Made by a program: the position numbers and the translations under genes
Assembly (NCBI GenBank): GCA_963796485.1
Contig: CAWCLV010000006.1
Location: 248,001-312,000 of the forward strand
Source of the DNA: CAWCDJ01 sp963796485
GTDB lineage: Bacteria; Acidobacteriota; Terriglobia; Bryobacterales; Bryobacteraceae
Direction of reading: 5' to 3'
DNA length: 64,000 nucleotides
Notes under the pieces: generated by a model
The model's input: the letters and a program-made list of their open reading frames with translations, nothing else
The model's database searches: none
What the model was told of the DNA's origin: nothing
Shown: positions 26,207 to 34,917 of the stretch, piece by piece
How the letters are laid out: each line of letters begins with the position of its first letter
Position numbering within the stretch: position 1 is the first letter of the stretch

Positions 26207-28852
26207 ATGCCTCCACTCACCGTATTCCCTCCTGATCCCGCCCAGGAACTGCCTCCGCTGATCGACCGGGAACTGCTGTTCGGCAACCCGGAAATCGCAG
26301 GCGCGAAACTCTCCCCGGACGGGAAATTCATTGCCTTCCTGAAGCCCTGGAACAGTACGCTCAACGTGTGGGTCAAAGCCTCCGATGAGCCGTTCAGCGC
26401 CGCCCGGCTGCTGACCACCGAAACCAAGCGCCCCGTCGCGGGCTACCTCTGGACCCGCGACAGCAAGTACATCTGCTATGTCAAGGACAACGACGGCGAC
26501 GAGAACTACAGCCTGTACGCCGTCGATCCGGCGGCGCCCGCCGCGTCCGGGGCTGCCGCTCCTCCGTCGCGCGATCTGACCGGCTTGAAAGGAGTAACGG
26601 TGCAGCTTTATGCGGCACCAAAAAGCCGGCCGGATGTCGTTTTTATCGGCGTCAACGATCGCGATAAAGCCTGGCACGACCTCTACGAGGTGAAGATCGC
26701 GAACGGAGAGAAGAGCCTGATCCGCAAGAACACCGAGCGGATCGCCGGGTGGATTTTCGACCTCCAGGCGAACCTGCGGCTGGCGCTGCGCTCGGCCGAT
26801 AACGGCGACACCGAGATCCTGCGGGTCGATCCGGCGGGTTTCACCAAGGTATTCTCCTGCAACGTCTTCGAGACCTGCCAGCCGCTGCGGTTCCAGAAAG
26901 ACGGCAAGCGGGTGTACATGGAGACGAATCACGGCGAGGCCACCGATCTCTCGACCCTGGTGCTGTTCGACCCGGCGACCGGGAAAACCGAGGCGGTGGA
27001 ATCCGACCCGCTGAAGCGCGTGGATTTCGGGGACGCGATCTTCTCCGAAGTCACCGACGAGATTGCCGTGACCGCCTACCAGGACGACCGCGTACGCTAC
27101 TATTTCAGGGACCAGGAGTACGAGCGGGACTACGAGTGGCTCAAGCGAAAGCTGCCGGGAAACGAAATCTCGATCGGGTCGCGCACGCACGATGAGCAGC
27201 GCTGGCTGATCAACGCCTTCAGCGACACCGAACCCGGCGAAACCTACCTGTTCGACCGCCGGGCCAAAACCATCGCGCTGCAATACCGGGTTCGGGACAA
27301 GGTGCCGCGCGAAGCGCTGGCCTCGATGCAGCCGATCCGCTACCCGTCATCGGACGGGCTGGAAATCCCGGCTTATTTGACGCTACCGAAGGGAATCCCC
27401 CCGAAAAATTTGCCGGTCCTGGTGGTGCCCCACGGCGGTCCCTGGGTGCGCGACGGCTGGGGCTATAACCCGATGGCGCAGTTCTTTGCGAATCGCGGCT
27501 ATGCGGTGTTGAGCCCGAACTTTCGCGGCTCCACCGGGTACGGCAAGGAGTTCCTCAACGCCGGGAACGGCGAGTGGGGCGGCAAGATGCAGGACGACCT
27601 CACCTGGGGAGTGAAGTACCTGATCGCGCAGGGCACGGCGGATCCGAAGCGCGTCGGCATCCTGGGCGGGTCCTACGGCGGGTACGCCACGCTGGCGGGG
27701 GTTGCGTTCACGCCCGATCTGTACCGCGCCGCGGTGGATATCGTCGGCCCCTCGAACCTCCTGACCCTGCTGGACTCGATCCCGCCGTATTGGGAGGCCG
27801 GGCGCAAGATGATGTACGCCCGCATGGCCGATCCCAACACGCCCGAGGGGAAAGCCTGGCTGGCGGAGCGCTCGCCCCTGAATGCGGCGTCGAAGATCAA
27901 GACGCCGCTGTTGGTGGTTCAGGGCGCGAACGATCCGCGCGTGAACCGGGCGGAAGCGGAGCAGATCGTCATCGCCCTGCGCGACCGCGGTTTTGCCGTG
28001 GAGTACCTGCTTGCGCCGGATGAAGGACACGGCTTCGCGCGTCCGGTGAATAACATGGCCATGTTTATGGCTGCCGAGAAGTTCCTGGCCATGCACCTGG
28101 ACGGGCGCTACCAGGAGGGCGGAACTCCGGAGGTGGTGAAGCGGCTCGGCGAAATCACAGTCGATCCGAAGACCGTCACGCTCACGAAGAAAGTGGATGC
28201 GGCCTCTGTCGGAGCGCCCCAGCCCGCGACCGACCTCAAGCCCGGCACCTACAAGTACCAGGCGAAGCTCACGGTCGGCAGCGAGGAGATACAGATCCCG
28301 ACCACGGTCGAAATCCGGGAAGAGGGCGGCGCGTGGACCGTGGTCAGCAGTTCGCAAACCCCCATGGGTGCTGCGACCGATACGGTCACGCTGGCAAAGG
28401 GCACGCTCATCCCGCGCCAACGGACAGTCACGCAGGGCCCCGTCAAGATCCAGGTGGAGTTTGCGGACAACAAGGCGACGGGCACCATGAGCATGGACGG
28501 GCAGGACAGGCCCATCTCCGCCGATTTAGGCGGGCCGCTCTTCCCCGAGCCGGTCGGTTCGCCGCAGGCCTTTGCCGCGCTCCCGCTGGCGGAAGGCTAC
28601 ACCGCGACGTTCCGCAATTTCGACTTACAGAAGCAGAAACCGAAGATCCTCCAGTTGAGAGTCGTGGGCTCGGAATCGGTTGCCGTTCCGGCGGGGAATT
28701 TCGATGCGTTCAAGGTCGAGATCACCTCGGCGGAGGGCGGCCCGGAGCACGAAACTCTCTGGATCGCTCGCGACAGCCGGATGGCGGTGAAGTTCCAAAG
28801 CGTGATTGCGGCCATGGGAGGCGCAATCATGACCGGCGAATTGTTGCCGTAA
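26207..28852 (+). CDS. S9-family prolyl oligopeptidase-like peptidase with extra C-terminal beta domain
   Basis: 881 residues. Residues 1 to about 370 form a beta-propeller-like region (TRDSKYICYVKDNDGDENYSLY). The alpha/beta-hydrolase domain follows, with nucleophile motif GGSYGGY (Ser489), Asp576 in GANDPRVNRAE and His608 in DEGHGFARP. After about residue 640 there is a second, non-catalytic beta domain resembling DUF3108-type shells (VPAGNFDAFKVEI, HETLWIARDSRMAVKF). The N-terminus lacks a signal peptide in the frame chosen. It is flanked by REP-like palindromes on both sides. Confidence 0.88.
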   Translation: MPPLTVFPPDPAQELPPLIDRELLFGNPEIAGAKLSPDGKFIAFLKPWNSTLNVWVKASDEPFSAARLLTTETKRPVAGYLWTRDSKYICYVKDNDGDENYSLYAVDPAAPAASGAAAPPSRDLTGLKGVTVQLYAAPKSRPDVVFIGVNDRDKAWHDLYEVKIANGEKSLIRKNTERIAGWIFDLQANLRLALRSADNGDTEILRVDPAGFTKVFSCNVFETCQPLRFQKDGKRVYMETNHGEATDLSTLVLFDPATGKTEAVESDPLKRVDFGDAIFSEVTDEIAVTAYQDDRVRYYFRDQEYERDYEWLKRKLPGNEISIGSRTHDEQRWLINAFSDTEPGETYLFDRRAKTIALQYRVRDKVPREALASMQPIRYPSSDGLEIPAYLTLPKGIPPKNLPVLVVPHGGPWVRDGWGYNPMAQFFANRGYAVLSPNFRGSTGYGKEFLNAGNGEWGGKMQDDLTWGVKYLIAQGTADPKRVGILGGSYGGYATLAGVAFTPDLYRAAVDIVGPSNLLTLLDSIPPYWEAGRKMMYARMADPNTPEGKAWLAERSPLNAASKIKTPLLVVQGANDPRVNRAEAEQIVIALRDRGFAVEYLLAPDEGHGFARPVNNMAMFMAAEKFLAMHLDGRYQEGGTPEVVKRLGEITVDPKTVTLTKKVDAASVGAPQPATDLKPGTYKYQAKLTVGSEEIQIPTTVEIREEGGAWTVVSSSQTPMGAATDTVTLAKGTLIPRQRTVTQGPVKIQVEFADNKATGTMSMDGQDRPISADLGGPLFPEPVGSPQAFAALPLAEGYTATFRNFDLQKQKPKILQLRVVGSESVAVPAGNFDAFKVEITSAEGGPEHETLWIARDSRMAVKFQSVIAAMGGAIMTGELLP

Positions 28853-28882
28853 TGCTGCCCGGCCATTGTGGACGCGCCGCAA

Positions 28883-28906
28883 GGGGCAGGCCTCCTGGCC
28901 TGCCCC
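28883..28906. repeat. REP-like palindrome copy 4
   Basis: GGGGCAGGCC-TCCT-GGCCTGCCCC, the reverse-complement orientation to copy 3, followed by the related AT-rich tail GGGTTTGACTTTACGG. It lies 30 bp after the S9 peptidase stop. Confidence 0.75.
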
Positions 28907-29013
28907 GGGTTTGACTTTACGGGAAAAAGTCCCAATTCGCCCCTTTTGTACTGCGTACCGGGATGTTACCAGGCAGGGTCCATTCGGAAGCCGGGTCGGA
29001 CTATGATCGAGCC

Positions 29014-29211
29014 ATGGGCTTTCCGGACGCACTCCTCTTCATGTTTCTGGCCCTGCTTGACGCGCTGCTGCTGGTGCAACTCAGGCTGCGGCGGAAGGAA
29101 GCTCGCAGACTCGAGCGCATGAACCGCTCGCTGCGGTTCGCGGTCGAGCGGGAAACCCGGGATGGCGCTCCGTCGCGTCGCTGGCGCGCTTTTCTGGAGC
29201 GCGCGAGCTGA
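29014..29211 (+). CDS. 65-residue single-pass membrane protein
   Basis: A short frame with one N-terminal hydrophobic segment (LLFMFLALLDALLLVQL), then a highly basic, arginine-rich helix (RLRRKEARRLERMNRSLRF). It is likely anchored with the basic part in the cytosol. The frame stays open upstream to 28963, but MGFPDALLF at 29014 is the better start. It ends 3 bp from the convergent rubrerythrin-like gene. Function unknown. Confidence 0.5.
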   Translation: MGFPDALLFMFLALLDALLLVQLRLRRKEARRLERMNRSLRFAVERETRDGAPSRRWRAFLERAS

Positions 29212-29214
29212 ACC

Positions 29215-29841
29215 TTACTTGATCTGCTCGAGTTCCCCTTCGAGCAGCGCCACGTGCTCTTCTTCTTCTGCGGCTAATTCCGCGCAGAGTTCCTTTTCCA
29301 GCCCGTCCTCCAGTTCCGCCGCCAGTTTCCGGAAGTGGTCGCGGGTGCGGCGCTCCATTTCGAGGGCGGCGCGATACAGGTCGGCGATGCCGGATTCGGC
29401 GTTGACCCGAATGCCGCGGAAGAGCCAGTTCGAAAGCAGGTTCTGCTCGCTGGCCGAGAGTTCCACCACCTCCCGGTCGAGATGGGCATGATACTTCTCG
29501 TCGAGCTCATGCAGGTGGTCGAGTTCGGCTTCGTAGAGGCGCTCGAGCACCGCACGCTGATCGGGCGTGGCGGCCTTGTCGCGCGCGAGTTTGTAGAAGT
29601 GGAAGGAGTCCAGTTCGAACTGCACGGCGTCGCGGATGGCGCGAAACCGCATGGAATCGCCCAGCTCGCGCCCGGGAATGACTTCCAGTTCGCCCCCGCA
29701 CATGAAGCACCTTCCATACGGAATGGCGAAGCCCGTGGTCAGCTTGAAGCAGCTTTTGCACCGCCACGAGTAGCGTACCTGGGCACAGCAGATTTCGTCT
29801 TCGTCGAGCACGCGGTGGCATTTGGGACAAGAGGATGGCAT
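29215..29841 (-). CDS. Rubrerythrin-like ferritin-fold protein with N-terminal zinc ribbons
   Basis: 208 residues. The N-terminal 50 residues carry three CxxC pairs (C5/C8, C28/C31, C45/C48), consistent with zinc ribbons or rubredoxin-like centres. The rest is a helical bundle with ferritin-like carboxylate/histidine motifs (YEAELDHLHELDEKYHAH near the middle, ELAAEEEEHVALLE at the end). Rubrerythrins reduce peroxides with a di-iron site; here the ribbons precede rather than follow the bundle. The start is 2 bp after the stop of the upstream NfnAB-like gene, so it is probably cotranscribed with it and may receive its electrons. Confidence 0.75.
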   Translation of the reverse strand: MPSSCPKCHRVLDEDEICCAQVRYSWRCKSCFKLTTGFAIPYGRCFMCGGELEVIPGRELGDSMRFRAIRDAVQFELDSFHFYKLARDKAATPDQRAVLERLYEAELDHLHELDEKYHAHLDREVVELSASEQNLLSNWLFRGIRVNAESGIADLYRAALEMERRTRDHFRKLAAELEDGLEKELCAELAAEEEEHVALLEGELEQIK

Positions 29842-29842
29842 A

Positions 29843-32221
29843 TCAGGCTCTCCCTGCTTCGGCAAGTTGTTGCGGTTGGTCCGGGGAATGGATTCCCATG
29901 TATTCCAGCATGCCCTGGGCGGCCCGCCGGCCCGCGCCCATGGCGAGGATCACGGTGGCCGCGCCGGTCACGATGTCGCCGCCCGCGAAGACGCCGGGAA
30001 TCGAAGTCATCCCTGTGCGCTCGTCCGTCTCGATGTAGCCCCACTTATTGGTCTTGAGGCCGGGGGTGGTTTGGGAGATGATCGGGTTCGCGCTGGTGCC
30101 CAGCGCGTAGATCACGGTATCGACGTCGAGCATGTACTCCGAGCCTTCGACCGGAACCGGGCGGCGCCGGCCGGAAGCATCCGGTTCGCCGAGTTCCATC
30201 TTCTGCACCCGCATGCCCGTGACCCAGCCGTCCGCATTCCCGGTGATCTCCACCGGGTTCGTCAGCCAGAGGAATTCGATGCCTTCTTCGATGGCGTGCT
30301 CCAGTTCCTCGATTCGGGCGGGCGACTCGCGCCGCGACCGCCGGTACACCACCGTGACGTTTTCCGCGCCCATGCGCTTGGCGACGCGGCAGGAATCCAT
30401 CGCGGTGTTGCCCGCGCCCACCACGGCCACCCGCTTTCCCATGCCCACCGGAGTGTCGTAGATCGGCTGGCGATGGCCGCGCATCAGGTTCACGCGAGTG
30501 AGAAATTCGTTGGCCGAGAAGACGCCGTTCAGCGCCTCGCCCGGGATGCCGGCGAACTTCGGCGACCCGGCGCCGGTGCCCACGAACGCCGCGTCATAGC
30601 CCTGTTCGGTGAGCAACTGCGGGATGGTGAAGAGCTTTCCGATGATCGTGTCGAGCCGGATCTCCACCCCGAGCTTCTTCATGTTTTCGATTTCGGCATC
30701 GATGATCACGTCGGGGAGACGGAACTCCGGGATGCCGTACTTCAGAACACCGCCGGCAACGTGCAGCGCTTCGAAGATGGTGACCTTGACGCCGTTCCGC
30801 GCCAGGTCGCCCGCGCAGGCCAGGCCCGAAGGCCCGGAGCCGATGATGGCTGCCTTCTTTTGCGCGGTGGCATCGATCTGCGGCGGCTCGTCCCAACCGC
30901 GGCCCATCGCCGAATCGGCCACGAAGCGTTCGAGCCTGCCGATGGCCACCGGCTTAAATTTCGCGCCGACCACGCAAGTGGCCTCGCACTGCGATTCCTG
31001 CGGGCAGACGCGGCCGCAGACGGCCGGGAGCGCGTTGGAGGATTTCAGAATCTGGTACGAGCGCTTGATGTCGCGGTGCTGCAAGGCGGAAATAAAGCCG
31101 GGGATGTCGATTCCGACGGGGCAGCCCGGAACGCAGCGCGGCTTCTTGCAGCGCAGGCAGCGTTCCGCTTCGTGCATGGCGCCTTCCAGGTCGAGGCCGA
31201 GCGCCACTTCGTTGAAGTTGTGGATGCGCTCTTCGGCCGGCTGATGCGGCATGGGAGCGCGTTCGGGCGGGATGGTCTTGATGTTTTTGGGAATGCGGGG
31301 GCCGGGTTGCTCCGCGAGGGGCTCCGGCAATTCACACGCGGAATGCGGGATGCCGTTCGCTTCCGCCGCGCTCCGCAAATTCGCCAGCGTGGCGGATTCG
31401 TTGCGAAAACGGTCCAGCGCGGCCTTCTCCTCGCGTACGAAGCGCTTCTGCCGGAGGTTCAATTCGTCGAAGTTCACCAGGTGGCCGTCGAAATCGGCGC
31501 CATCCACGCAGGCGAATTTCATCTTGCCGCCGATGGTCACGCGGCAGGAGCCGCACATCCCCGTGCCGTCCACCATGATGGAGTTGAGGCTGACGATGGT
31601 CGGTACGCCGGAGGGGCGGGTGACCTCCGAGCAGGCCTTCATCATCGGGATCGGGCCGATGGCGACTACCTCGCGAACGTCCTTTTCCGCGGCGAGCACG
31701 TCGGCGAGCGCGTGGGTGACGAACCCGTGCCGGCCATAGCTGCCGTCATCGGTGGTGACGATCAGTTCGTCGCTGAATTCACGGAACCGGTCCTCCCAGA
31801 AGACCAGGTCCTTATTGCGGAAGCCGACGATCGAAACGGTCCGGTTGCCCTGCCGCTTATACTCCCGCAACTGCGGAAAGACCGGAGCCACGCCCAGTCC
31901 GCCGCCGACCATCACGACGGTGCCTTCGAGCTTGCGGATGTGGCTGGGAAGCCCGAGAGGGCCGATGAAATCGAGAATCGCGTCGCCCTCGCGGAGCGAC
32001 ATCATTTCCATGGTGGTCTTGCCAACCGCCTGGATCACGACGGTGACAATACCGCGATCCGCATCGAAATCGGCAACCGTCAGCGGGATGCGTTCCCCAT
32101 GCTCGTCAATGCGAGCCATAACAAAATGTCCGGGGCGCGCCGCCCGCGCCACGTCCGGCGCCTTCACGTCCCAGAGGAAGGTAGCGGGACCGAACTGCTT
32201 CTTACGAGTGATGAGAAACAC
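29843..32221 (-). CDS. Fused NfnA-NfnB-like NAD(P)H flavoprotein (electron-bifurcating transhydrogenase / glutamate synthase small-chain type)
   Basis: About 792 residues. Residues 1 to about 280 match the NfnA/DHOD-B FAD-NAD domain (GHFVMARID, GGGLGVAPVFPQLREY) with a [2Fe-2S] region MCGSCRVTIGGKMKFAC. Residues from about 340 match NfnB/GltD: two [4Fe-4S] clusters (CLRCKKPRCVPGCPVG and CGRVCPQESQCEATC), FAD motif IIGSGPSGLACAGDLA and NADPH motif VVGAGNTAMDSCRVAKR. As separate subunits NfnAB couples NADH, NADPH and ferredoxin. The start is uncertain: GTG 32221 or 32224, both just after AAGGGGG, or TTG 32251. Fused forms are known in databases. Confidence 0.85.
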   Translation of the reverse strand: MFLITRKKQFGPATFLWDVKAPDVARAARPGHFVMARIDEHGERIPLTVADFDADRGIVTVVIQAVGKTTMEMMSLREGDAILDFIGPLGLPSHIRKLEGTVVMVGGGLGVAPVFPQLREYKRQGNRTVSIVGFRNKDLVFWEDRFREFSDELIVTTDDGSYGRHGFVTHALADVLAAEKDVREVVAIGPIPMMKACSEVTRPSGVPTIVSLNSIMVDGTGMCGSCRVTIGGKMKFACVDGADFDGHLVNFDELNLRQKRFVREEKAALDRFRNESATLANLRSAAEANGIPHSACELPEPLAEQPGPRIPKNIKTIPPERAPMPHQPAEERIHNFNEVALGLDLEGAMHEAERCLRCKKPRCVPGCPVGIDIPGFISALQHRDIKRSYQILKSSNALPAVCGRVCPQESQCEATCVVGAKFKPVAIGRLERFVADSAMGRGWDEPPQIDATAQKKAAIIGSGPSGLACAGDLARNGVKVTIFEALHVAGGVLKYGIPEFRLPDVIIDAEIENMKKLGVEIRLDTIIGKLFTIPQLLTEQGYDAAFVGTGAGSPKFAGIPGEALNGVFSANEFLTRVNLMRGHRQPIYDTPVGMGKRVAVVGAGNTAMDSCRVAKRMGAENVTVVYRRSRRESPARIEELEHAIEEGIEFLWLTNPVEITGNADGWVTGMRVQKMELGEPDASGRRRPVPVEGSEYMLDVDTVIYALGTSANPIISQTTPGLKTNKWGYIETDERTGMTSIPGVFAGGDIVTGAATVILAMGAGRRAAQGMLEYMGIHSPDQPQQLAEAGRA

Positions 32222-32251
32222 CACACCCCCTTGAAGTTTCCATGGTAGCAA

Positions 32252-32832
32252 AAATCCGGAAAAGCAGATCTGTATATCGCGGTCCAGTCGGAGGAGCGTC
32301 GAGGGTAATAGGGCCCATGGCTAGGGCGACCGGCCTATTGACAACCCCCGGACCAAGGCGCATATTGTGAATTGGAAGCGGTTTCGTTGCCGTTTCCAAG
32401 GCCCGTTTCACAAGGGCCGCAAGACGAGATCCCCAATCAGGGGGAGCCACTTAAAGGAGGAAGTGCATAGAACCAATCCACAATAAGGGCGGCTTCCGGC
32501 TTCCTCGGCTGAACGGTCGCGAGTTCTGACGCGCCGCGGGTTTTATCGTTTGGCGCCGCGGTTTATACCGCAGTCTTTCCGGCTCGCGAATTAGAGAATA
32601 CGGGAGGGGTCGGCGGCCGCCCTTTTATTGCTTCTTCGCATTCCATCAGTCGCCGCGGCCACCGACTTCTCCCGATTTGGGCCCGAAGGCCTGCGCCTGG
32701 GTCATTGAGATTACCAGGTTACGGCGTCAGCTTGCTTTTGGTTGCGCACACACACAGCCTTTCGATAGCTGGGTTGGCGTCAGGCCCCCATCCTGAGGCG
32801 TTCTATCAAGGGCTCGCCTGATCGGTTCCCGA
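32252..32832. other. Gene-free 580-bp region, hairpin-rich
   Basis: No credible coding frame. Its first part has three consecutive hairpins: 32372-32381 with 32390-32399, GGCCC 32400-32404 with GGGCC 32414-32418, and TCCCC 32430-32434 with GGGGA near 32441-32445. An AAAGGAGG follows at 32453-32460. Further on, GCGCCGCGG occurs twice (32531-32539 and 32553-32561). The second half shows no structure I can name. It may hold a structured RNA or long leaders of the flanking genes. Confidence 0.45.
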
Positions 32833-33384
32833 TCACTCCTTGGTCACAAGAACCTTTACAGAGTTTGCTTTCACAGCCCCTGCTTTAGCAGTGCCCATCC
32901 CCTCCACCGCAATCGAGTAGCTCCCCGGGCCACTCATATCGTAGAACTTGGTGACGTCAATGCGATCAACGAGATTCTCACCGGGTTTCATTGTCACGCA
33001 AACGAGGCTACCGCTTAGCATTTTGACGATTTCGCCGCTGTCCACCAGCTTTGGATCTAGGTTCTTGGGGTCCAATAGAGTCGGGTCAAGACGGCCACCG
33101 CGAAAGCCCGGTCTCTTGTCTGGTAAGAGCTTGCCGCTTTCATCGGCGACTTCGATTGCATAATTCGGATTAGTACTCTTCCAGAATGAAACGTCGTGAT
33201 TAGATGGGTTGGTCATGGTGACCTCAATCCAGAGTGCCGATCCAGCCTTGACCGGCGTCTCCTTCGCACGAAGGTCGACCTTTAAGGTAGGGGACACGTC
33301 TGTCGAGGTGCCCATTGCAGGGCATTGAGCATATCCAAGCGGCAAAAACACTAAGGTCGCAAGGGCGAACTGGAGGAAACGCAT
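32833..33384 (-). CDS. Secreted hypothetical protein
   Basis: 183 residues with a clear signal peptide (MRFLQFALATLVFLPLGYAQ, cleavage after GYA or YAQ). The mature part has an Ig-like beta pattern (VDLRAKETPVKAGSALWIEV, NPSNHDVSFWKSTNP, GPGSYSIAVEGMG). This resembles small periplasmic beta-sandwich proteins. No enzyme motif; I do not recognise the family. Its GC content appears lower than that of the neighbours, and it stands alone between two non-coding stretches. Confidence 0.7.
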   Translation of the reverse strand: MRFLQFALATLVFLPLGYAQCPAMGTSTDVSPTLKVDLRAKETPVKAGSALWIEVTMTNPSNHDVSFWKSTNPNYAIEVADESGKLLPDKRPGFRGGRLDPTLLDPKNLDPKLVDSGEIVKMLSGSLVCVTMKPGENLVDRIDVTKFYDMSGPGSYSIAVEGMGTAKAGAVKANSVKVLVTKE

Positions 33385-33588
33385 TTTTGATCATTTTAGG
33401 TCGCAATGGACGATGCCTGCAAGGGTGGGCGCCCACCGCGACCTCCCGGCCAACTACCCCCGCTTCGTCCGCGCGTTTAGCAGCCGGCTTCGATCTTAAC
33501 AGGACGGAATGTGGTCTGAGCCGGGAGGGCATGATCTCGGCTCGACATCCCCTGCTCGACTTCCGTTACACTGGTCTTTCGCCAAACC

Positions 33589-34917
33589 GTGAAAGCCGTT
33601 GAGTTCCAGGGAGTCTCCAAGAGCTACGCCATCTACGACACTCCGGGCGACCGGTTGAAGGAGTTGCTCTGCCTGAACCGGTTGAAGCGGCACAGGGACT
33701 TCTGGGCCCTTCACGACGTGAGCTTCGAGGTGGAGCGCGGCCAGACCTTCTGCATCGTGGGCGAGAACGGCTCCGGCAAAAGCACCCTGCTCCAGATGGT
33801 GGCCGGCATCCTGGCGCCGACCGCCGGAACCGCGGCGGTGAACGGCCGCGTTTCCGCGCTGCTGGAACTGGGGGCGGGATTCAACCCCGAATTCTCCGGC
33901 CGCGACAACGTCTACCTCAACGGCGCGATCATGGGTCTGACTACCAGGCAAATCGACCAGCGGTACCACGAAATCGAGGCTTTCGCAGAAATCGGCGACT
34001 TCATCAACCGCCCGGTCAAAACGTATTCGAGCGGCATGGTGGTCCGGCTGGCCTTCGCGGTGGCCATCAACGTGGATCCGGAGATCCTGCTGGTGGATGA
34101 AGCTCTGGCAGTGGGCGACATCTACTTCCGCCAGCGCTGCATGCGCAAGGTCCACGAATTGAGGGCACGGGGGGTTACGATTCTGTTCGTTTCGCACGCG
34201 GTGGCGGACGTCAAGGCCATCGGCGACCGCGTCCTCTGGCTCGAAGGGGGCCGCGTGGTGGAATCGGGCGCGCCGGACAAGGTCATCGCGAAGTACCTGG
34301 CCGCCATGACGGCCAAAGACTCCCGGTACCTGCGTCACAAGGCGGAGGAGGAAGAGAAGCAGCTTCGGGCAGCCGCGGTGCAGGCGCCGGAGGTCGTGAC
34401 TACCATACCGAATATCGATCACCGCTATGGCGACGGGCGGGCGGAAGTGATGGGGATCGCCGTCCTCGACGAGCAGGGGCGCCCCATACACCTTCTGGAA
34501 CCGCAATCCCGGATCGTGGTGCGGATCAGCGTGCGTGCGAAGGCGCAGGTGGCGGTTCCCATGGTCGGGTTCATGCTGCGCAACCAGTTGGGGATCGACT
34601 TCTCCGGGACCAACACGGCGCGCGAGGCTCAGGAACTGCCCCCGATGCAGCCCGGCGACGTCTACACCGTGGACTTTCACGTCGATGTTCCGGAATTGTA
34701 CCCGGCGTCGTTCTCTTTTTCGCCGGCGATCGCCGACGGAACGCTCGACAGCTACACGATGTGCGATTGGATCGACAATGCCCTGGCGCTCCAGATGTCC
34801 CGGTCGGAACACGAGGTCTACGGGTACTTGCACATGCCCTGTCGCGTGGAGGTGAACGCGAAACTCGGGAGCGCGCAGGCAGTGGCAGCTCCGATGCGGG
34901 AGAAACGGATTGGCTGA
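33589..34917 (+). CDS. wzt: Wzt-like ABC transporter ATPase with C-terminal sugar-binding domain (glycan export)
   Basis: 442 residues from a GTG start. The ATPase domain has Walker A GENGSGKST (from residue 58), signature YSSGMVVRLAFAVAI, Walker B EILLVDEALAVGD and switch His in FVSHAVAD. After about residue 250, a beta-sandwich (IAVLDEQGRPIHLLEPQSRIVVRISVRAK to the end) matches the Wzt C-terminal domain, which recognises the modified non-reducing end of an O-antigen chain. The matching Wzm permease is not adjacent. The stop overlaps the next gene by 8 bp. Confidence 0.9.
   Translation: MKAVEFQGVSKSYAIYDTPGDRLKELLCLNRLKRHRDFWALHDVSFEVERGQTFCIVGENGSGKSTLLQMVAGILAPTAGTAAVNGRVSALLELGAGFNPEFSGRDNVYLNGAIMGLTTRQIDQRYHEIEAFAEIGDFINRPVKTYSSGMVVRLAFAVAINVDPEILLVDEALAVGDIYFRQRCMRKVHELRARGVTILFVSHAVADVKAIGDRVLWLEGGRVVESGAPDKVIAKYLAAMTAKDSRYLRHKAEEEEKQLRAAAVQAPEVVTTIPNIDHRYGDGRAEVMGIAVLDEQGRPIHLLEPQSRIVVRISVRAKAQVAVPMVGFMLRNQLGIDFSGTNTAREAQELPPMQPGDVYTVDFHVDVPELYPASFSFSPAIADGTLDSYTMCDWIDNALALQMSRSEHEVYGYLHMPCRVEVNAKLGSAQAVAAPMREKRIG

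Noticed and set aside
29822..32248. An 808-codon open frame opposite the NfnAB-like gene
   Set aside because: It shows no motif, while the minus strand carries complete Fe-S and nucleotide motifs; the frame is a third-codon-position GC artefact.
32202..32450. An 82-codon minus-strand frame covering the NfnAB leader
   Set aside because: It overlaps the start of the flavoprotein gene in another frame and runs through the hairpin region; no domain, no ribosome-binding site.
32463..32486. Seven-residue leader peptide after AAAGGAGG
   Set aside because: Spacing from AGGAGG to GTG is only two bases and there is no attenuator-like codon run; mentioned only as context.
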